Assembly: GCF_032191465.1 (NCBI RefSeq)
Contig: NZ_JAQOUE010000001.1
Location: 3,131,501 to 3,195,500, forward strand
Source of the DNA: Candidatus Nitronereus thalassa
Lineage (GTDB): Bacteria > Nitrospirota > Nitrospiria > Nitrospirales > UBA8639
Length of the DNA stretch: 64,000 nucleotides
Reading direction: 5' to 3'
A program made the translations under genes and the position numbers. The notes below the pieces were generated by a model. The model was not told where the DNA came from, did no database searches, and saw only the letters and a list, made by a program, of their open reading frames with translations. Of the stretch, positions 1 to 10,245 are shown in pieces (position 1 is the first letter of the stretch; each line of letters begins with the position of its first letter).

Positions 1-161
1 ACTTCTGGTTGGCCCAGGGTACCCCCATTGTCGCCGGAAATAAACCGAACCGGCTTTAATTCGACCGTTTGCCCTTCTTCGGCATCAAGGTTTTCCACCT
101 GTAGCGTGGAACCTGGTTCCACACGATATTGTTTTCCACCTGTTTCAAGAATTGCATACAT
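1..161 (-). CDS. rplU: 50S ribosomal protein L21, N-terminal part (cut by window edge)
   Basis: Reading the minus strand from position 161 gives a protein starting MYAILETGGKQYRVEPG, the conserved opening of ribosomal protein L21, a 23S rRNA-binding protein of the large subunit. Only about 53 codons are present; the rest lies beyond the window edge. A strong Shine-Dalgarno, AGGAGG, lies 9-10 bases before the ATG (around 172-178). A promoter-like pair lies just upstream at 190-219, and the gene diverges from ilvE. In most bacteria rplU is followed by rpmA, which would be outside the window. Confidence 0.93.
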   Translation of the reverse strand, partial: MYAILETGGKQYRVEPGSTLQVENLDAEEGQTVELKPVRFISGDNGGTLGQPE

Positions 162-189
162 AGTGTAATCTTTCCTCCTGAGCCGTGCA

Positions 190-219
190 GGAATATCATG
201 CAGGCTCAGATCCTGTCAA
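190..219 (-). promoter_or_regulatory. sigma-70-like promoter for rplU
   Basis: On the minus strand TTGACA (214-219) is followed after 18 bases by TATTCC (190-195). The predicted start point would leave a short leader of about 20 bases carrying the AGGAGG ribosome site of rplU. Identified by eye. Confidence 0.5.
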
Positions 220-255
220 CCCATGGGGGGGAATTGGTCTCTTCTGCGCTCTTAA

Positions 256-285
256 TTGACAGGGTTTTATCCGCTGGGCTATATA
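256..285 (+). promoter_or_regulatory. sigma-70-like promoter for ilvE
   Basis: TTGACA at 256-261, an 18-base spacer, then TATATA at 280-285, about 60 bases before the ilvE start codon. The match to the sigma-70 consensus is good. It diverges from the rplU promoter. Confidence 0.6.
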
Positions 286-345
286 CGCGGCTGGATGAAG
301 AAGTCGCAGCGACACCTGTTATTAAATAGAGGATAACCACAGGAC

Positions 346-1260
346 ATGGTTACCGCAAGTGAAAAAATTTGGATGGATGGCCAATTCGTCAATTGGAATG
401 AGGCCAATGTTCATGTCCTGACCCATTCCCTGCATTATGGGCTGGCCGCCTTTGAGGGTATTCGGTGCTATAAGGGCGCCAAAGGGTCTGCCATTTTTCG
501 GTTGAAAGAGCACGTTGATCGATTGTTTGAGTCCGCCCATATCATGGCCATGAAAGTTCCCTATAGTAAAAAAGAAGTGGCGGATGCGATTATTGAGACA
601 GTTCGGATGAACCGGTTGGAATCGTGTTACATACGTCCCCTATTGTACATAGGCTACGGCGAAATGGGTTTGTATCCGGGAAACAACCCAATCAAATTAA
701 GCATTGCGGCTTGGCCGTGGGGAACGTATTTGGGGGAAGATGCGTTGGTTCAGGGTATTCGGGCCAAGTTATCTTCTTTTACTCGTCACCATGTGAATGT
801 GTCGATGACGCGTGCCAAGGTCTCTGGATATTACGTAAATTCTATCTTGGCCAAATGTGAAGCCAAAAACTCAGGCTATGATGAGGCTATTCTTCTCGAT
901 CCCGAGGGATATGTGGCTGAAGGAACCGGGGAGAATGTGTTTATCATGAGCAAAGGGGTTCTCAAAACCACTCCGCTTACCTCGATTCTCGAAGGCATCA
1001 CGCGTGATGCCATCATGACCCTGGCCAGAGAACGAAAAATTCCTGTGGTGGAAGAACGCTTCACTCGTGATGCCATGTACGTAGCGGACGAAGTGTTTCT
1101 TACAGGAACGGCTGCCGAAGTGACCCCTGTCCGGGAGATTGACGACCGCACCGTTGGTGAAGGTAAACGCGGTCCCGTGACCACACTTTTGCAACAAGCC
1201 TTCTTTGATATCGTCAAGGGTGAAGACCCGACGCACCTGAATTGGCTGGCGCCAGTTTAA
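346..1260 (+). CDS. ilvE: branched-chain amino acid aminotransferase
   Basis: A fold-type IV PLP aminotransferase (304 aa) that transfers the amino group between glutamate and the 2-oxo acids of leucine, isoleucine and valine, the last step of their synthesis in the cytoplasm. The N-terminus contains the family block HSLHYGLAAFEGIR (about 28-40). Lys158, in AKVSGYYVNS, is the expected PLP Schiff-base lysine, and AEGTGENVF (about 191-199) is the phosphate-binding block. Length is normal. The ATG start fits the known IlvE opening and follows AGAGGA. The gene is monocistronic and runs convergently towards secG. Confidence 0.95.
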   Translation: MVTASEKIWMDGQFVNWNEANVHVLTHSLHYGLAAFEGIRCYKGAKGSAIFRLKEHVDRLFESAHIMAMKVPYSKKEVADAIIETVRMNRLESCYIRPLLYIGYGEMGLYPGNNPIKLSIAAWPWGTYLGEDALVQGIRAKLSSFTRHHVNVSMTRAKVSGYYVNSILAKCEAKNSGYDEAILLDPEGYVAEGTGENVFIMSKGVLKTTPLTSILEGITRDAIMTLARERKIPVVEERFTRDAMYVADEVFLTGTAAEVTPVREIDDRTVGEGKRGPVTTLLQQAFFDIVKGEDPTHLNWLAPV

Positions 1261-1307
1261 CGCACTAGTCCTGCCTTTTTTCCTTCGATCCACCTTTTCC
1301 ATCACAA

Positions 1308-1388
1308 TTTACTTCTTTGATGCAGAAGTAATTTCGAAACACGAGTATCGAAGTCCGAAACAAATTCAAATTTTGGATTTCGGCTTTT
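1308..1388. terminator. two weak stem-loops between convergent ilvE and secG
   Basis: The gap between the two convergent genes holds a perfect 8-bp hairpin TTACTTCT/AGAAGTAA (1309-1331). A second stem CCGAAA/TTTCGG (1355-1360 with 1378-1383) has a 17-base loop and is followed by CTTTTT on the plus strand. The second may terminate ilvE, but its stem is short. Confidence 0.35.
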
Positions 1389-1413
1389 TGAAATTGAAGG
1401 CTGACCGAACGGG

Positions 1414-1761
1414 TTACTTTGAATGTTCTTCTGAATCGTGAGTTGAGGATTCAGTAGCTGTGGCTGGGGGTGCGGAAGCTGGAGCGGTTGCCGGTTCGCT
1501 CGAAGTAAGAGGAATCACCGAGGATAGAGAGTGTTCTTTTTTAGAAAGTATGGCCAAGCTCAACGACGTCAACATAAAGATTACCGCGGCTCCTACTGTG
1601 ATTTTGCTCAGGAAGGTTCCTGGCCCACGACTACCAAACACCGTTTGACTCGATCCGCCAAATGCCGCACCGATTTCTGCCCCTTTTCCTGACTGAAGCA
1701 AGATGGCGGCAATCATGAGAAAGCAAACAATGAGGTGCAGAATGACAGTGAGAGTGTACAT
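1414..1761 (-). CDS. secG: preprotein translocase subunit SecG
   Basis: A small two-helix subunit of the SecYEG channel (115 aa). Helix 1 is near residues 3-22. It is followed by the conserved block LLQSGKGAEIGAAFGGSSQTVFG (split here as LLQSGKGAEIG and AFGGSSQTVFG), then helix 2 (about 52-72). A low-complexity Ala/Pro/Ser/Glu tail, typical of SecG, ends the protein. It follows tpiA by 21 bases, the common tpiA-secG order, and is the last gene of the gap-pgk-tpiA-secG operon. Confidence 0.93.
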   Translation of the reverse strand: MYTLTVILHLIVCFLMIAAILLQSGKGAEIGAAFGGSSQTVFGSRGPGTFLSKITVGAAVIFMLTSLSLAILSKKEHSLSSVIPLTSSEPATAPASAPPATATESSTHDSEEHSK

Positions 1762-1782
1762 AGTTTTTGGTTCGTTGAATGT

Positions 1783-2553
1783 TTAGGTTGAGGCCGATAC
1801 TGCAAGGCTGCAAATCTTAGCAAAGGTTGCGGGGTCAAGACAAGCTTTTCCTATCAAGGCCCCATCGATTTCCGCACAGCCGAACAACGCCTCGGCATTT
1901 TGTGGACCAACACTTCCCCCGTACAAGATTCGAACATCCTGAACCTCGCGTCCCCATTCGGATGTGAGGGTAGCGCGAATAAAGGTATGCACCTCTTCTG
2001 CTTGTTCAATAGTCGCGGCTCGTCCTGTGCCAATGGCCCAAACGGGTTCATATGCGATAGTGATCTTGGACACTTTTTCAGCGGAGAGTCCTGAGAGTCC
2101 CTTGAGTAACTGATCCTTCACAATGGCTTGGGTCTTTCCTGCGTCGCGTTCCTCCAAGGTCTCGCCAATACATACGATGGGACCCAATCCATGTTCTAAT
2201 GCGGCGTTTACTTTATTGTTGACATCAGCATTGGATTCTCCAAACAGCTGACGTCGTTCAGAATGTCCTACCAGCACAAAGGTGCATCCCAAAGCTTTAA
2301 GCATCGGTCCGGAGATTTCACCCGTGAATGCTCCCTCCTTCTCCCAATGAAGATTTTGGCCTGCCAGGGTAAATCGGTCATTGGCTGTCATGGTTTGATG
2401 AATGGCAAAGAGGCTGACAAACGGAGGCGCCAGGAGAATGTCGATGGCCGTAGAGGATGGCATGGCCTGTCGGAAATCATTCACGAACTCCACCGCTTCC
2501 GCGACGGTTTTGTGCATTTTCCAATTTCCGGCAATAAGGCGCGTTCTCATCAT
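1783..2553 (-). CDS. tpiA: triosephosphate isomerase
   Basis: Interconverts dihydroxyacetone phosphate and glyceraldehyde 3-phosphate in glycolysis/gluconeogenesis and the triose steps of carbon fixation. The (beta/alpha)8 protein (256 aa) has the substrate lysine in AGNWKMHKT (about 8-16), the catalytic histidine in VLVGHSERR (about 94-102) and the catalytic glutamate in IAYEPVWAIGTG (about 165-176). The C-terminal phosphate-binding ILYGGSVGPQN is present. Two ATG codons in tandem allow a start at 2553 or 2550. It is third in the gap-pgk-tpiA-secG block. Confidence 0.96.
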   Translation of the reverse strand: MMRTRLIAGNWKMHKTVAEAVEFVNDFRQAMPSSTAIDILLAPPFVSLFAIHQTMTANDRFTLAGQNLHWEKEGAFTGEISGPMLKALGCTFVLVGHSERRQLFGESNADVNNKVNAALEHGLGPIVCIGETLEERDAGKTQAIVKDQLLKGLSGLSAEKVSKITIAYEPVWAIGTGRAATIEQAEEVHTFIRATLTSEWGREVQDVRILYGGSVGPQNAEALFGCAEIDGALIGKACLDPATFAKICSLAVSAST

Positions 2554-2586
2554 ATTTTCGCTAGAGGTTGTCTGTGTTGGGGAAGC

Positions 2587-3780
2587 TTAGCGATCGGGGA
2601 GTGCAGCGAGGCCGGGCATTTCCCCGCCTTCAAGAAGTTGAAGCGCTGCTCCACCACCAGTAGAAATAAACGACATGCTATCGGTTTCTCCTGACCGATG
2701 AACGGCTAGAGCTGTATCACCTCCACCGACGATGGTGAGGGCATAGGCATTGGCCACGGCATGGGCAATGGCCTGCGTGCCTCGTGCAAAGGCATCTCGC
2801 TCAAACATGCCCATGGGGCCGTTCCATAAGATGGTTTTGGCATTTTGAATGGCCTCGGAAAATAATTTCACCGAAGCTGGGCCGATATCCATGCCATACC
2901 AGCCTTCAGGAATTTCCTGGGTTGGCACAATTTTGGTTTCGGCTCCGGGATCGAGACTGGCGGCCACTACGCAATCGACGGGTAAATAAAATTTTACCCC
3001 CCGTTCGAGGGCATGTTGGTGTATGCCTTTCGCAAATTCCAACATATCGTCTTCGACCATGGAACGACCAATTTCCAACCCCATGGCTTTGATAAACGTG
3101 AAGGCCATGCCGCCGCCGATAATCACTTTGTCGACTTTCTTTCCTAAGTTTTCGATGACGCCAATTTTTCCTGACACCTTGGCGCCGCCTAGAATAGCGA
3201 CAAAGGGACGGATGGGTTTTTCCACCGCTCCTTCGAGGTATTCCACCTCGCGTTTCATCAGATAGCCGGCGGCAGAAGTTTTGATAAATTTCGTGATTCC
3301 CGCTGTTGAGGCATGCGAACGATGGGCTGCGCCAAAGGCTTCATTAATATACACGTCGCCTAAAGATGCGAGTTCTGCAGCAAACTGTTCATCGTTGGAT
3401 TCTTCTTCCGGATGGAAGCGAAGGTTTTCAAGAAGGAGGACGTCGCCAGGTTTGAGTTGACTCACCAGGTTTTTCACCTTTGGGCCCACGCAGTCTGGAG
3501 AGAAAATGACCTCTTTCCCTAAGAACCGTTTTAAGCGCTTGGCTACAGGCGCGAGGCTCAATTCTGGAGAGGGTTTTCCTTTGGGGCGACCAAGATGGGA
3601 GCAGAGAATGACCATCCCACCTTCGTCAACGGTATGATTGATGGTGGGCAATGCGGCGCGAATCCGGGAATCGTCTGTGATTTGTAAGGTGTCATCAAGG
3701 GGAACATTAAAGTCTACCCGAATGATGACGCGCTTGCCGCGAAGGTCAACCTGATCGATGGTTTGTTTGGTGATATGCAC
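2587..3780 (-). CDS. pgk: phosphoglycerate kinase
   Basis: Transfers phosphate between 1,3-bisphosphoglycerate and ADP. The 397-aa length is standard. The N-domain has RVDFNVPLD (about 22-30) and the substrate arginine region with CSHLGRPKGKPSPE (about 60-73). The C-domain has the hinge and nucleotide block ILWNGPMGMFE and the terminal STGGGAALQLLEG. AAAGGA lies upstream of the ATG. It lies between gap and tpiA on the same strand and is probably co-transcribed with them. Confidence 0.96.
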   Translation of the reverse strand: MHITKQTIDQVDLRGKRVIIRVDFNVPLDDTLQITDDSRIRAALPTINHTVDEGGMVILCSHLGRPKGKPSPELSLAPVAKRLKRFLGKEVIFSPDCVGPKVKNLVSQLKPGDVLLLENLRFHPEEESNDEQFAAELASLGDVYINEAFGAAHRSHASTAGITKFIKTSAAGYLMKREVEYLEGAVEKPIRPFVAILGGAKVSGKIGVIENLGKKVDKVIIGGGMAFTFIKAMGLEIGRSMVEDDMLEFAKGIHQHALERGVKFYLPVDCVVAASLDPGAETKIVPTQEIPEGWYGMDIGPASVKLFSEAIQNAKTILWNGPMGMFERDAFARGTQAIAHAVANAYALTIVGGGDTALAVHRSGETDSMSFISTGGGAALQLLEGGEMPGLAALPDR

Positions 3781-3843
3781 GCGAAATCCTTTCTCCCATC
3801 CTCGCTGCCTTCCCGCAGTCTAGAGGGCAGAAAAGACGAAGGA

Positions 3844-4896
<1,053 letters not shown>

Positions 4897-4898
4897 TC

Positions 4899-4927
4899 AT
4901 AGTACTTTTGGGGGGGTAGTAAGTCAA
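4899..4927 (-). promoter_or_regulatory. sigma-70-like promoter for the gap-pgk-tpiA-secG operon
   Basis: On the minus strand TTGACT (4922-4927) is followed after exactly 17 bases by TACTAT (4899-4904). This leaves a leader of about 45 bases before the gap ATG at 4848. The spacer contains a run of seven C. Confidence 0.6.
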
Positions 4928-5014
4928 GGAATCTTCCTCACCCTGGTTTTTTCGGTGACGGGATCGTGGAACTAAAGAGAAAGGAGAAAAACTAAATAAA
5001 AGAGGGCTTTGGGG

Positions 5015-6016
5015 TTAAATCTTCATCGCCTCTTTCACTTCAGAAAGTGTTTGCTGGGAAACTTTGGTGGCATGTTCCCCACCACTTTGCACGATGTCCT
5101 CAAGTCGTTTGGGGTTGGCCTCGAGGGACTTTCGGGATTCCCAGATTGGTGCGAGTTGCTCAACCATAGTGTTCGCGACCAACGATTTACAGTCGATGCA
5201 TCCGATTTCAGCGGTCCGGCATTCTTTGTCGATTTGCTTGATGACATCGGACCCTGAGTAAATTTTGTGGAAGTCGAATACCGCGCAGACTTCGGGATTG
5301 CCCGGATCTTTTCGCCTGACGCGGGCAGGGTCGGTGACCATGGTTTTCAGTTTTTGGCGAACTTCTGGTTCCGAGTCGGATAGGTTGATGGTGTTTCCAT
5401 AGCTTTTACTCATTTTCCGTCCGTCGGTACCCATGACCTTCGGGAATTGCGTGAGCATTTCCTTGGGTTCGACCAGAACCGGTGAATAGAGGCTGTTGAA
5501 TCGCCTGGCGATTTCCCGGGTGAGTTCGAGATGAGGGAGTTGGTCTTTGCCGACGGGAACGGCATCGGCTTTATACAGCAAGATATCCGCGGCCTGGAGA
5601 ACCGGGTATCCCAAAAACCCGTAAGTGTGAAGATCTCGACCCTCAATTTGTTCCTGTTTTTCTTTGTACGTGGGGTTCCGCTCCAGCCAAGATACTGGGG
5701 TGATCATCGAAAGCAGCAAATTCAAAATCGCATGTTCGGGAACATGGGATTGAATAAACACGGTGGCGCGGTCCGGATTAATCCCTGCGGCTAACCAATC
5801 AATCAAGATTTCGCGAACGAACGTTTTGAGTTGACGGGTATCCTCGTAATTGGTGGACAGGGCATGCCAGTCCGCCACAAAAAAGAAGCATTCATTGTGT
5901 TCTTGGAGCTTCTTCCAATTTTCCAATGCTCCCAAAAGATTGCCGAGATGCAGCCTTCCGCTGGGTTGCATACCGCTTAAGACTCGTTGTGACACCACCA
6001 TACTCCTTCGTAACAA
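5015..6016 (-). CDS. trpS: tryptophanyl-tRNA synthetase
   Basis: A class I aminoacyl-tRNA synthetase (333 aa) that charges tRNA-Trp. The HIGH-type motif is HLGN (about 23-26) in the context SGMQPSGRLHLGN, and the KMSKS loop appears as GRKMSKSYGN (about 198-207). The length matches the bacterial short form. The gene begins one base after the M50 protease stop codon, so the two are very probably co-transcribed and may be translationally coupled. Confidence 0.95.
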   Translation of the reverse strand: MLRRSMVVSQRVLSGMQPSGRLHLGNLLGALENWKKLQEHNECFFFVADWHALSTNYEDTRQLKTFVREILIDWLAAGINPDRATVFIQSHVPEHAILNLLLSMITPVSWLERNPTYKEKQEQIEGRDLHTYGFLGYPVLQAADILLYKADAVPVGKDQLPHLELTREIARRFNSLYSPVLVEPKEMLTQFPKVMGTDGRKMSKSYGNTINLSDSEPEVRQKLKTMVTDPARVRRKDPGNPEVCAVFDFHKIYSGSDVIKQIDKECRTAEIGCIDCKSLVANTMVEQLAPIWESRKSLEANPKRLEDIVQSGGEHATKVSQQTLSEVKEAMKI

Positions 6017-6733
6017 TTAGGACGACATGAGCTCGCTCGGGAGGATCGTCGCTGTGAGGATTTGAAACACGGACATTAAAATGGTCCGGATAATATGCGT
6101 GTAAGGGTCCGCCATTATCAACCCAAGGATAATGAACATGCCATATGGTTCTAGCTGTCGAAGAAACAGAGCGGGCTGAGGAGGCAAGAGACTCGTCATA
6201 ATGCGTCCGCCATCTAAGGGGGGAATTGGGATCAAATTGATGACCATTAAAATGGTGTTGATCAAAATTGAAAATTGGGCCATCGCGGCGATGGGCAATA
6301 GGATAGTGTGCGCGAGATTGGATTGAGATTCGCCTCCGGGTTGAATGGTGGGCGAAGTGTCAAAGGCTAAGATGAGGCTGAGCACAACGGCGCTGGCGAT
6401 GAGCAGAAAGAAGTTCATGGCAGGACCCGCTGCTGCGACGAATGCCATGTCCCTTCGTGGCTTATGCAACCTTGTAGAATTGATCGGGACGGGCTTGGCC
6501 CACCCAAAGAGAAAATTTCCTGGTGCCAATAGGCACATCGCCGGGACCAGAATGGTGCCTAAGGGATCGATATGTCGAAGGGGATTCATGGTCAGCCGCC
6601 CAAGATCTTTGGCCGTGGAGTCTCCAAAGAAATTGGCCACCCATCCATGGGCATATTCGTGGAGGACGATTGCCAACAGTAACGGCAATGCCATGATTGA
6701 AATTGACGAGAGAATTTGGCTCAAAGAATTCAT
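6017..6733 (-). CDS. site-2 protease family (M50) membrane zinc metalloprotease
   Basis: A membrane protein of 238 aa with several hydrophobic helices. The zinc-binding HExxH motif is HEYAH at 25-29, inside the first helix. The second metal-ligand motif, NLIPIPPLDGGR (about 168-179), matches the NxxPxxxxDG signature of the family. This is the short, PDZ-less class of site-2 protease homologues often placed next to trpS. Substrate unknown. It lies between the LpoA-like gene and trpS. Confidence 0.88.
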   Translation of the reverse strand: MNSLSQILSSISIMALPLLLAIVLHEYAHGWVANFFGDSTAKDLGRLTMNPLRHIDPLGTILVPAMCLLAPGNFLFGWAKPVPINSTRLHKPRRDMAFVAAAGPAMNFFLLIASAVVLSLILAFDTSPTIQPGGESQSNLAHTILLPIAAMAQFSILINTILMVINLIPIPPLDGGRIMTSLLPPQPALFLRQLEPYGMFIILGLIMADPYTHIIRTILMSVFQILTATILPSELMSS

Positions 6734-6805
6734 GAAGGTGACTGTGGAAATGGACTCAAGTTCGCGCAGGAAAGCACGGATGGAAATGGTCTGTCAATCG
6801 AGGAT

Positions 6806-8794
6806 CTAGTTCACCTGAACAAAGCGACCGTTAGCGACCTGGATCATATATACTTTTCGGTCGAGTACACCACCGTCTCCAAACGCGGCGAGTCCTCCCA
6901 AGGTAGGAAAATCATGACGAATGAATAATTGGTCTCGCACTTCCCTTCCGGTGGTGGCCCCATGGCGGATGGTATCCAAAATGACCCGCATGGCATCATA
7001 GGCTTGGGCGGCGAAAATGGATGGATCGAGCTGAAATTTTTCTCGATATTTTTGAATAAACTCCTGGACATCAGGGTCCGTACTTTGGAGAAAAAGTGCA
7101 TCACCAAATGTGCTTCTTTCCAACGTGCTGCGTCCCCATTTCAGTAAGTCAGGATGATTCCAGGTGTTACTGCCCAACAAAGGGGTTTTGACATCGAAGT
7201 AGGCCAATTGTGCGGAAAGAAAAGCGACATCCGTTGGGTGTCCGGGAAGGAACATGGCATCAAAGCCGGGGGTATAGACCAATTGTTCTTCCCCTGGTTT
7301 TGGGGCCTTTTGGGTATCAGGGTATTCAAAGGGTAGCATTTCACCGTAGAGGCTTAGATCTCTGTCTTTTAACCTCTGAATTTGGGCCGAAGCATCGGTG
7401 GTTCCCCGTTGGTAGGATTCGGCAGCAATGATTTCGCCCCCATTTCGTCGAACGATGTCATAAAAATTTCTCGCCAATTCCCTACCATAGCTCGTGTCTG
7501 GCGCGAGAATGCAAAAACGTGAAAAGCCCAAGGTTCGCATTGCGTGGTCAACCAACTTGGTGACTTGCAGCCGCGTGGTCAAGGCGGTACTGAACCAAAA
7601 CCGTCCGAATTGTTTGACATTGGAAATGCTCGCGGTTGGAGTCACAAACGGGACCTCGGCCCAGTCGGGCAAATCCGCGACTTGCTGGACTTGTCGAGCC
7701 AAGAGCGGACCAATTAATGCAATGGGTTTAAATTCGCGTAAGACCTGTTCGACTTCATGAGGAAGTTGGGCTGGTGGAATGGCACTATCTTTGACCACAA
7801 TGCCAAGGGTGTTCGACCCCAAGTGAGTACGTCCTTCTTCCAATGCTAGGCGAATGCCATTCAGGGCATCACTTCCAAAGGGTTTCATTTTTCCTGAAAA
7901 TGGCAGCACGGCAGCAATGACATACTGATGGGCTTTAATTTTTGAGATAAATGATTGCATGAGCGCCACAGCCGTTTGTGCATAGGGATGATTTGGAAAC
8001 CGATGTAAAAACGCTTGAATGTCTCGTTCGGCGAGGACTTCATCACCTTGGGCCGTATGCAATTCAATTAAGCGAATCAGGGCGAGGTCTCCGGGGAATT
8101 TTGTGGAGAAGGTGTCCAGGAGATCTCCTAGAGATCGTTCCGACATTTTTTGCAAAATGAGACCTTGGATATAATCGATCAACTCCCCCCGCTGGTCATC
8201 TGGAGTTTTATTCATCTGCTTCAAGGCCATTTGGACAGCCTTGGTGTACTCGCCCTTTAATTCATACGCTTGGCGGAGGAGTTGCCACCCTTGAGTTTGC
8301 GTGGTGGGGTCTAATGATCGATTCAAGGCATTGGTGAGGACCGTGATGGCTCGGTTGGCCTGGGTGGTTTGTATATATAACTGGCCCAATAATAATCGGG
8401 CCTCGTCTGTCCGGGAAGAAATAGGGTATTCCTCAAGAAATTGTTCTAAGATGATGATGGCATGCTTGGTTTCGCCCTTGGCTTGAACTGCTTTAGCTTG
8501 AAGTAGTGTAAAGGCGTCGGCTAGGGGAGCGTCGGATCCCGACTCGAGTAACGGTTCGAGCATGGCCAAGGCCTGATCAGGCTGCCCCTGTTCCAAGAGA
8601 AATTTGATGCGTTGAATGCGTTCATTCTCCGCTTCATGCTCAACGGCAACCAGGGGGTTGGGGTCTTCTATCGGCGTTTCGTCAATTTGGGCAACCAGAG
8701 GGGCTGGCCATGTCAGCGCAAGGCAGGCACACCAAAAAAAACAGCCGAATGCGGCGAGAAGTCGTCGAGTAGATAATTGGGGGTTGAATGGCAT
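6806..8794 (-). CDS. periplasmic TPR plus type 1 ligand-binding protein (LpoA-like / ABC substrate-binding-like)
   Basis: An exported protein of 662 aa with a hydrophobic signal segment at about 12-36. Residues 50-260 contain helical TPR-like repeats (for example DEARLLLGQLYIQ). From about 295 there is a type 1 periplasmic binding domain beginning AAVLPFSGKMKPFGSDALNG, the pattern of the Leu/Ile/Val-binding family. A TPR region joined to such a domain resembles LpoA, the outer-membrane activator of penicillin-binding protein 1A, but I see no lipobox, so the role is inferred. A consensus promoter lies at 8831-8859. It leads the operon with the M50 protease and trpS. Confidence 0.75.
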   Translation of the reverse strand: MPFNPQLSTRRLLAAFGCFFWCACLALTWPAPLVAQIDETPIEDPNPLVAVEHEAENERIQRIKFLLEQGQPDQALAMLEPLLESGSDAPLADAFTLLQAKAVQAKGETKHAIIILEQFLEEYPISSRTDEARLLLGQLYIQTTQANRAITVLTNALNRSLDPTTQTQGWQLLRQAYELKGEYTKAVQMALKQMNKTPDDQRGELIDYIQGLILQKMSERSLGDLLDTFSTKFPGDLALIRLIELHTAQGDEVLAERDIQAFLHRFPNHPYAQTAVALMQSFISKIKAHQYVIAAVLPFSGKMKPFGSDALNGIRLALEEGRTHLGSNTLGIVVKDSAIPPAQLPHEVEQVLREFKPIALIGPLLARQVQQVADLPDWAEVPFVTPTASISNVKQFGRFWFSTALTTRLQVTKLVDHAMRTLGFSRFCILAPDTSYGRELARNFYDIVRRNGGEIIAAESYQRGTTDASAQIQRLKDRDLSLYGEMLPFEYPDTQKAPKPGEEQLVYTPGFDAMFLPGHPTDVAFLSAQLAYFDVKTPLLGSNTWNHPDLLKWGRSTLERSTFGDALFLQSTDPDVQEFIQKYREKFQLDPSIFAAQAYDAMRVILDTIRHGATTGREVRDQLFIRHDFPTLGGLAAFGDGGVLDRKVYMIQVANGRFVQVN

Positions 8795-8830
8795 TGTCGG
8801 GGGTTGGGGCAGTATTTTTTCCTAATTTCG

Positions 8831-8859
8831 TATATAAGGCCAGCCCTCTCTACTGTCAA
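8831..8859 (-). promoter_or_regulatory. near-consensus sigma-70 promoter for the 8794-5015 operon
   Basis: On the minus strand TTGACA (8854-8859), a 17-base spacer and TATATA (8831-8836). This is one of the best promoter matches in the window and lies about 37 bases before the start codon at 8794. Confidence 0.65.
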
Positions 8860-8937
8860 GAAAACTCTTTGCTGTGGACCTGAACCGACCAGGTGTTGGC
8901 TGTAGAACGTTCCTCATCCTTCACGAAAGCCTTTTGA

Positions 8938-9897
8938 ATGGAACAAACCAAGAAAAACCCGATGACAGAAGGAAGTGAACTTGACCGATTGCTGTATCAC
9001 TATACCACCATCTTACAGGCTGAACGTGGTCTTGCCCGCAATACCCTGGAGGCGTATCGCCGAGATTTGGGGAAGTTTCAGCAGTATTATGCGAAGATCG
9101 GCCTTCAAAATCCACATGCATTGACGACTGCAGTCGTTTTGGGATTTCTTGAATTTCTTCGGAGCCAGGAGTTGTCCGCGACCTCGGTGGCGCGTTGCAT
9201 GGCGGCGATTCGGGGTTTCTGTCGGTTTTTGAGCCTGGAACATGGGATTCCCGATGTGCTGGCCCAGATTCCACGATCTCCGAAACAATGGCTGAAGTTA
9301 CCCAAAACGTTGACGGAATCCGAAATCACCAACTTGTTGGAATTGCCTGCAGGGGAGGGGCCGGAAGAAATGCGTGATGTGGCAATGGTCGAACTTTTAT
9401 ATGCGACGGGCTTGCGTGTCTCCGAACTCATCAGCGTGGATCTTGCACAGGTGAATTTGGAGGTCGGGTATTTGTTAGCCACGGGGAAGCGTGATAAGCA
9501 ACGCGTCGTCCCCATGGGAGAAACGGCCAGAAAGAAAATTTCCGAATATTGTCAGGACGCCAGACCTGTTCTGCTGAAACATCACAATTCATCGGCGCTC
9601 TTTGTGACTCGTCGCGGCACAGCCATGACCAGGCAAAGTTTTTGGGGGATTCTCCGGAAGCGGGCTCTTCGGGCGGGTATTACTAAACGCATTTCCCCCC
9701 ATATGTTGCGGCATTCATTTGCCACCCATCTTTTGGAGCATGGGGCCGATCTCCGCGCCGTCCAAATGATGCTTGGTCATGCCGACATTGCCACCACTCA
9801 AATTTATACTCATGTTGAGCAGCGCCGGCTGAAAGACATGCATACCGCGCATTTCCCAAGGACCCAGCGACGGGGGGCAAAGGGAAAATCATCGTGA
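8938..9897 (+). CDS. xerD: tyrosine recombinase XerC/XerD family
   Basis: A site-specific recombinase of 319 aa, of the type that resolves chromosome dimers at dif with FtsK. The N-terminal SAM-like DNA-binding domain spans about 15-105. The catalytic domain has all the expected residues: Arg160 (ATGLRVSEL), Lys184 (ATGKRDKQR), His255 and Arg258 (HMLRHSFATHL), His281 (MLGHADI) and the nucleophile Tyr290 (TTQIYTHV). Full length and chromosomal context suggest a housekeeping Xer rather than an integrase. Choice between XerC and XerD is uncertain. An alternative ATG exists at 8962. Confidence 0.9.
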   Translation: MEQTKKNPMTEGSELDRLLYHYTTILQAERGLARNTLEAYRRDLGKFQQYYAKIGLQNPHALTTAVVLGFLEFLRSQELSATSVARCMAAIRGFCRFLSLEHGIPDVLAQIPRSPKQWLKLPKTLTESEITNLLELPAGEGPEEMRDVAMVELLYATGLRVSELISVDLAQVNLEVGYLLATGKRDKQRVVPMGETARKKISEYCQDARPVLLKHHNSSALFVTRRGTAMTRQSFWGILRKRALRAGITKRISPHMLRHSFATHLLEHGADLRAVQMMLGHADIATTQIYTHVEQRRLKDMHTAHFPRTQRRGAKGKSS

Positions 9898-10245
9898 TCT
9901 GTAATGCGTGGGTGTGATTCCTACCGAACAAATATGTTTTTCCCTCCTGATTTGTTCTAACTACTCCTTGAGTTTTTATTCACAAATTGTATGTTGCGGG
10001 TTTTCGCCTGACCGCGACGAGTCACTGTTGTTTCGCCAAAAGTGACCAAAACCATTTTTGCCTGTGCGCACCCAACACCGGAGACGAAGTGAACCATTTA
10101 CAGGGTGTCGCTATTTCTCCCCGACACTTCACGCATTAAATCTTGCAATTCACAGCGTCCCTAGGTTGCATTGAAAAAATCCACTATGGCAGGTTTAGGA
10201 ATGACAATGCGTTCGGATGTTTAGGGTCCCTGAAGGAGGATAACG
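9898..10245. other. 348-bp non-coding gap holding a degenerate repeat copy
   Basis: No credible ORF. It contains the third, decayed copy of the structured repeat (9994-10072). The last 15 bases before the zinc ribbon gene carry a strong AAGGAGG ribosome site. No convincing promoter was seen. Confidence 0.6.
9994..10072 (+). repeat. degenerate third copy of the covarying hairpin repeat
   Basis: Shares the core GCGACGAGTCACT with the copy at 15357. The shared part continues through the hairpin, the CCAAAACCATT tract and GCGC. The main hairpin is GTCACTGTTG, loop TTTCGC, CAAAAGTGAC (10021-10046), with one mismatch. The second half of the repeat, seen in the other two copies, is absent here. Confidence 0.75.

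Noticed and set aside
871-1305. Long minus-strand ORFs opposite ilvE
   Set aside because: Antisense shadows of a well-supported gene; no family features or ribosome sites.
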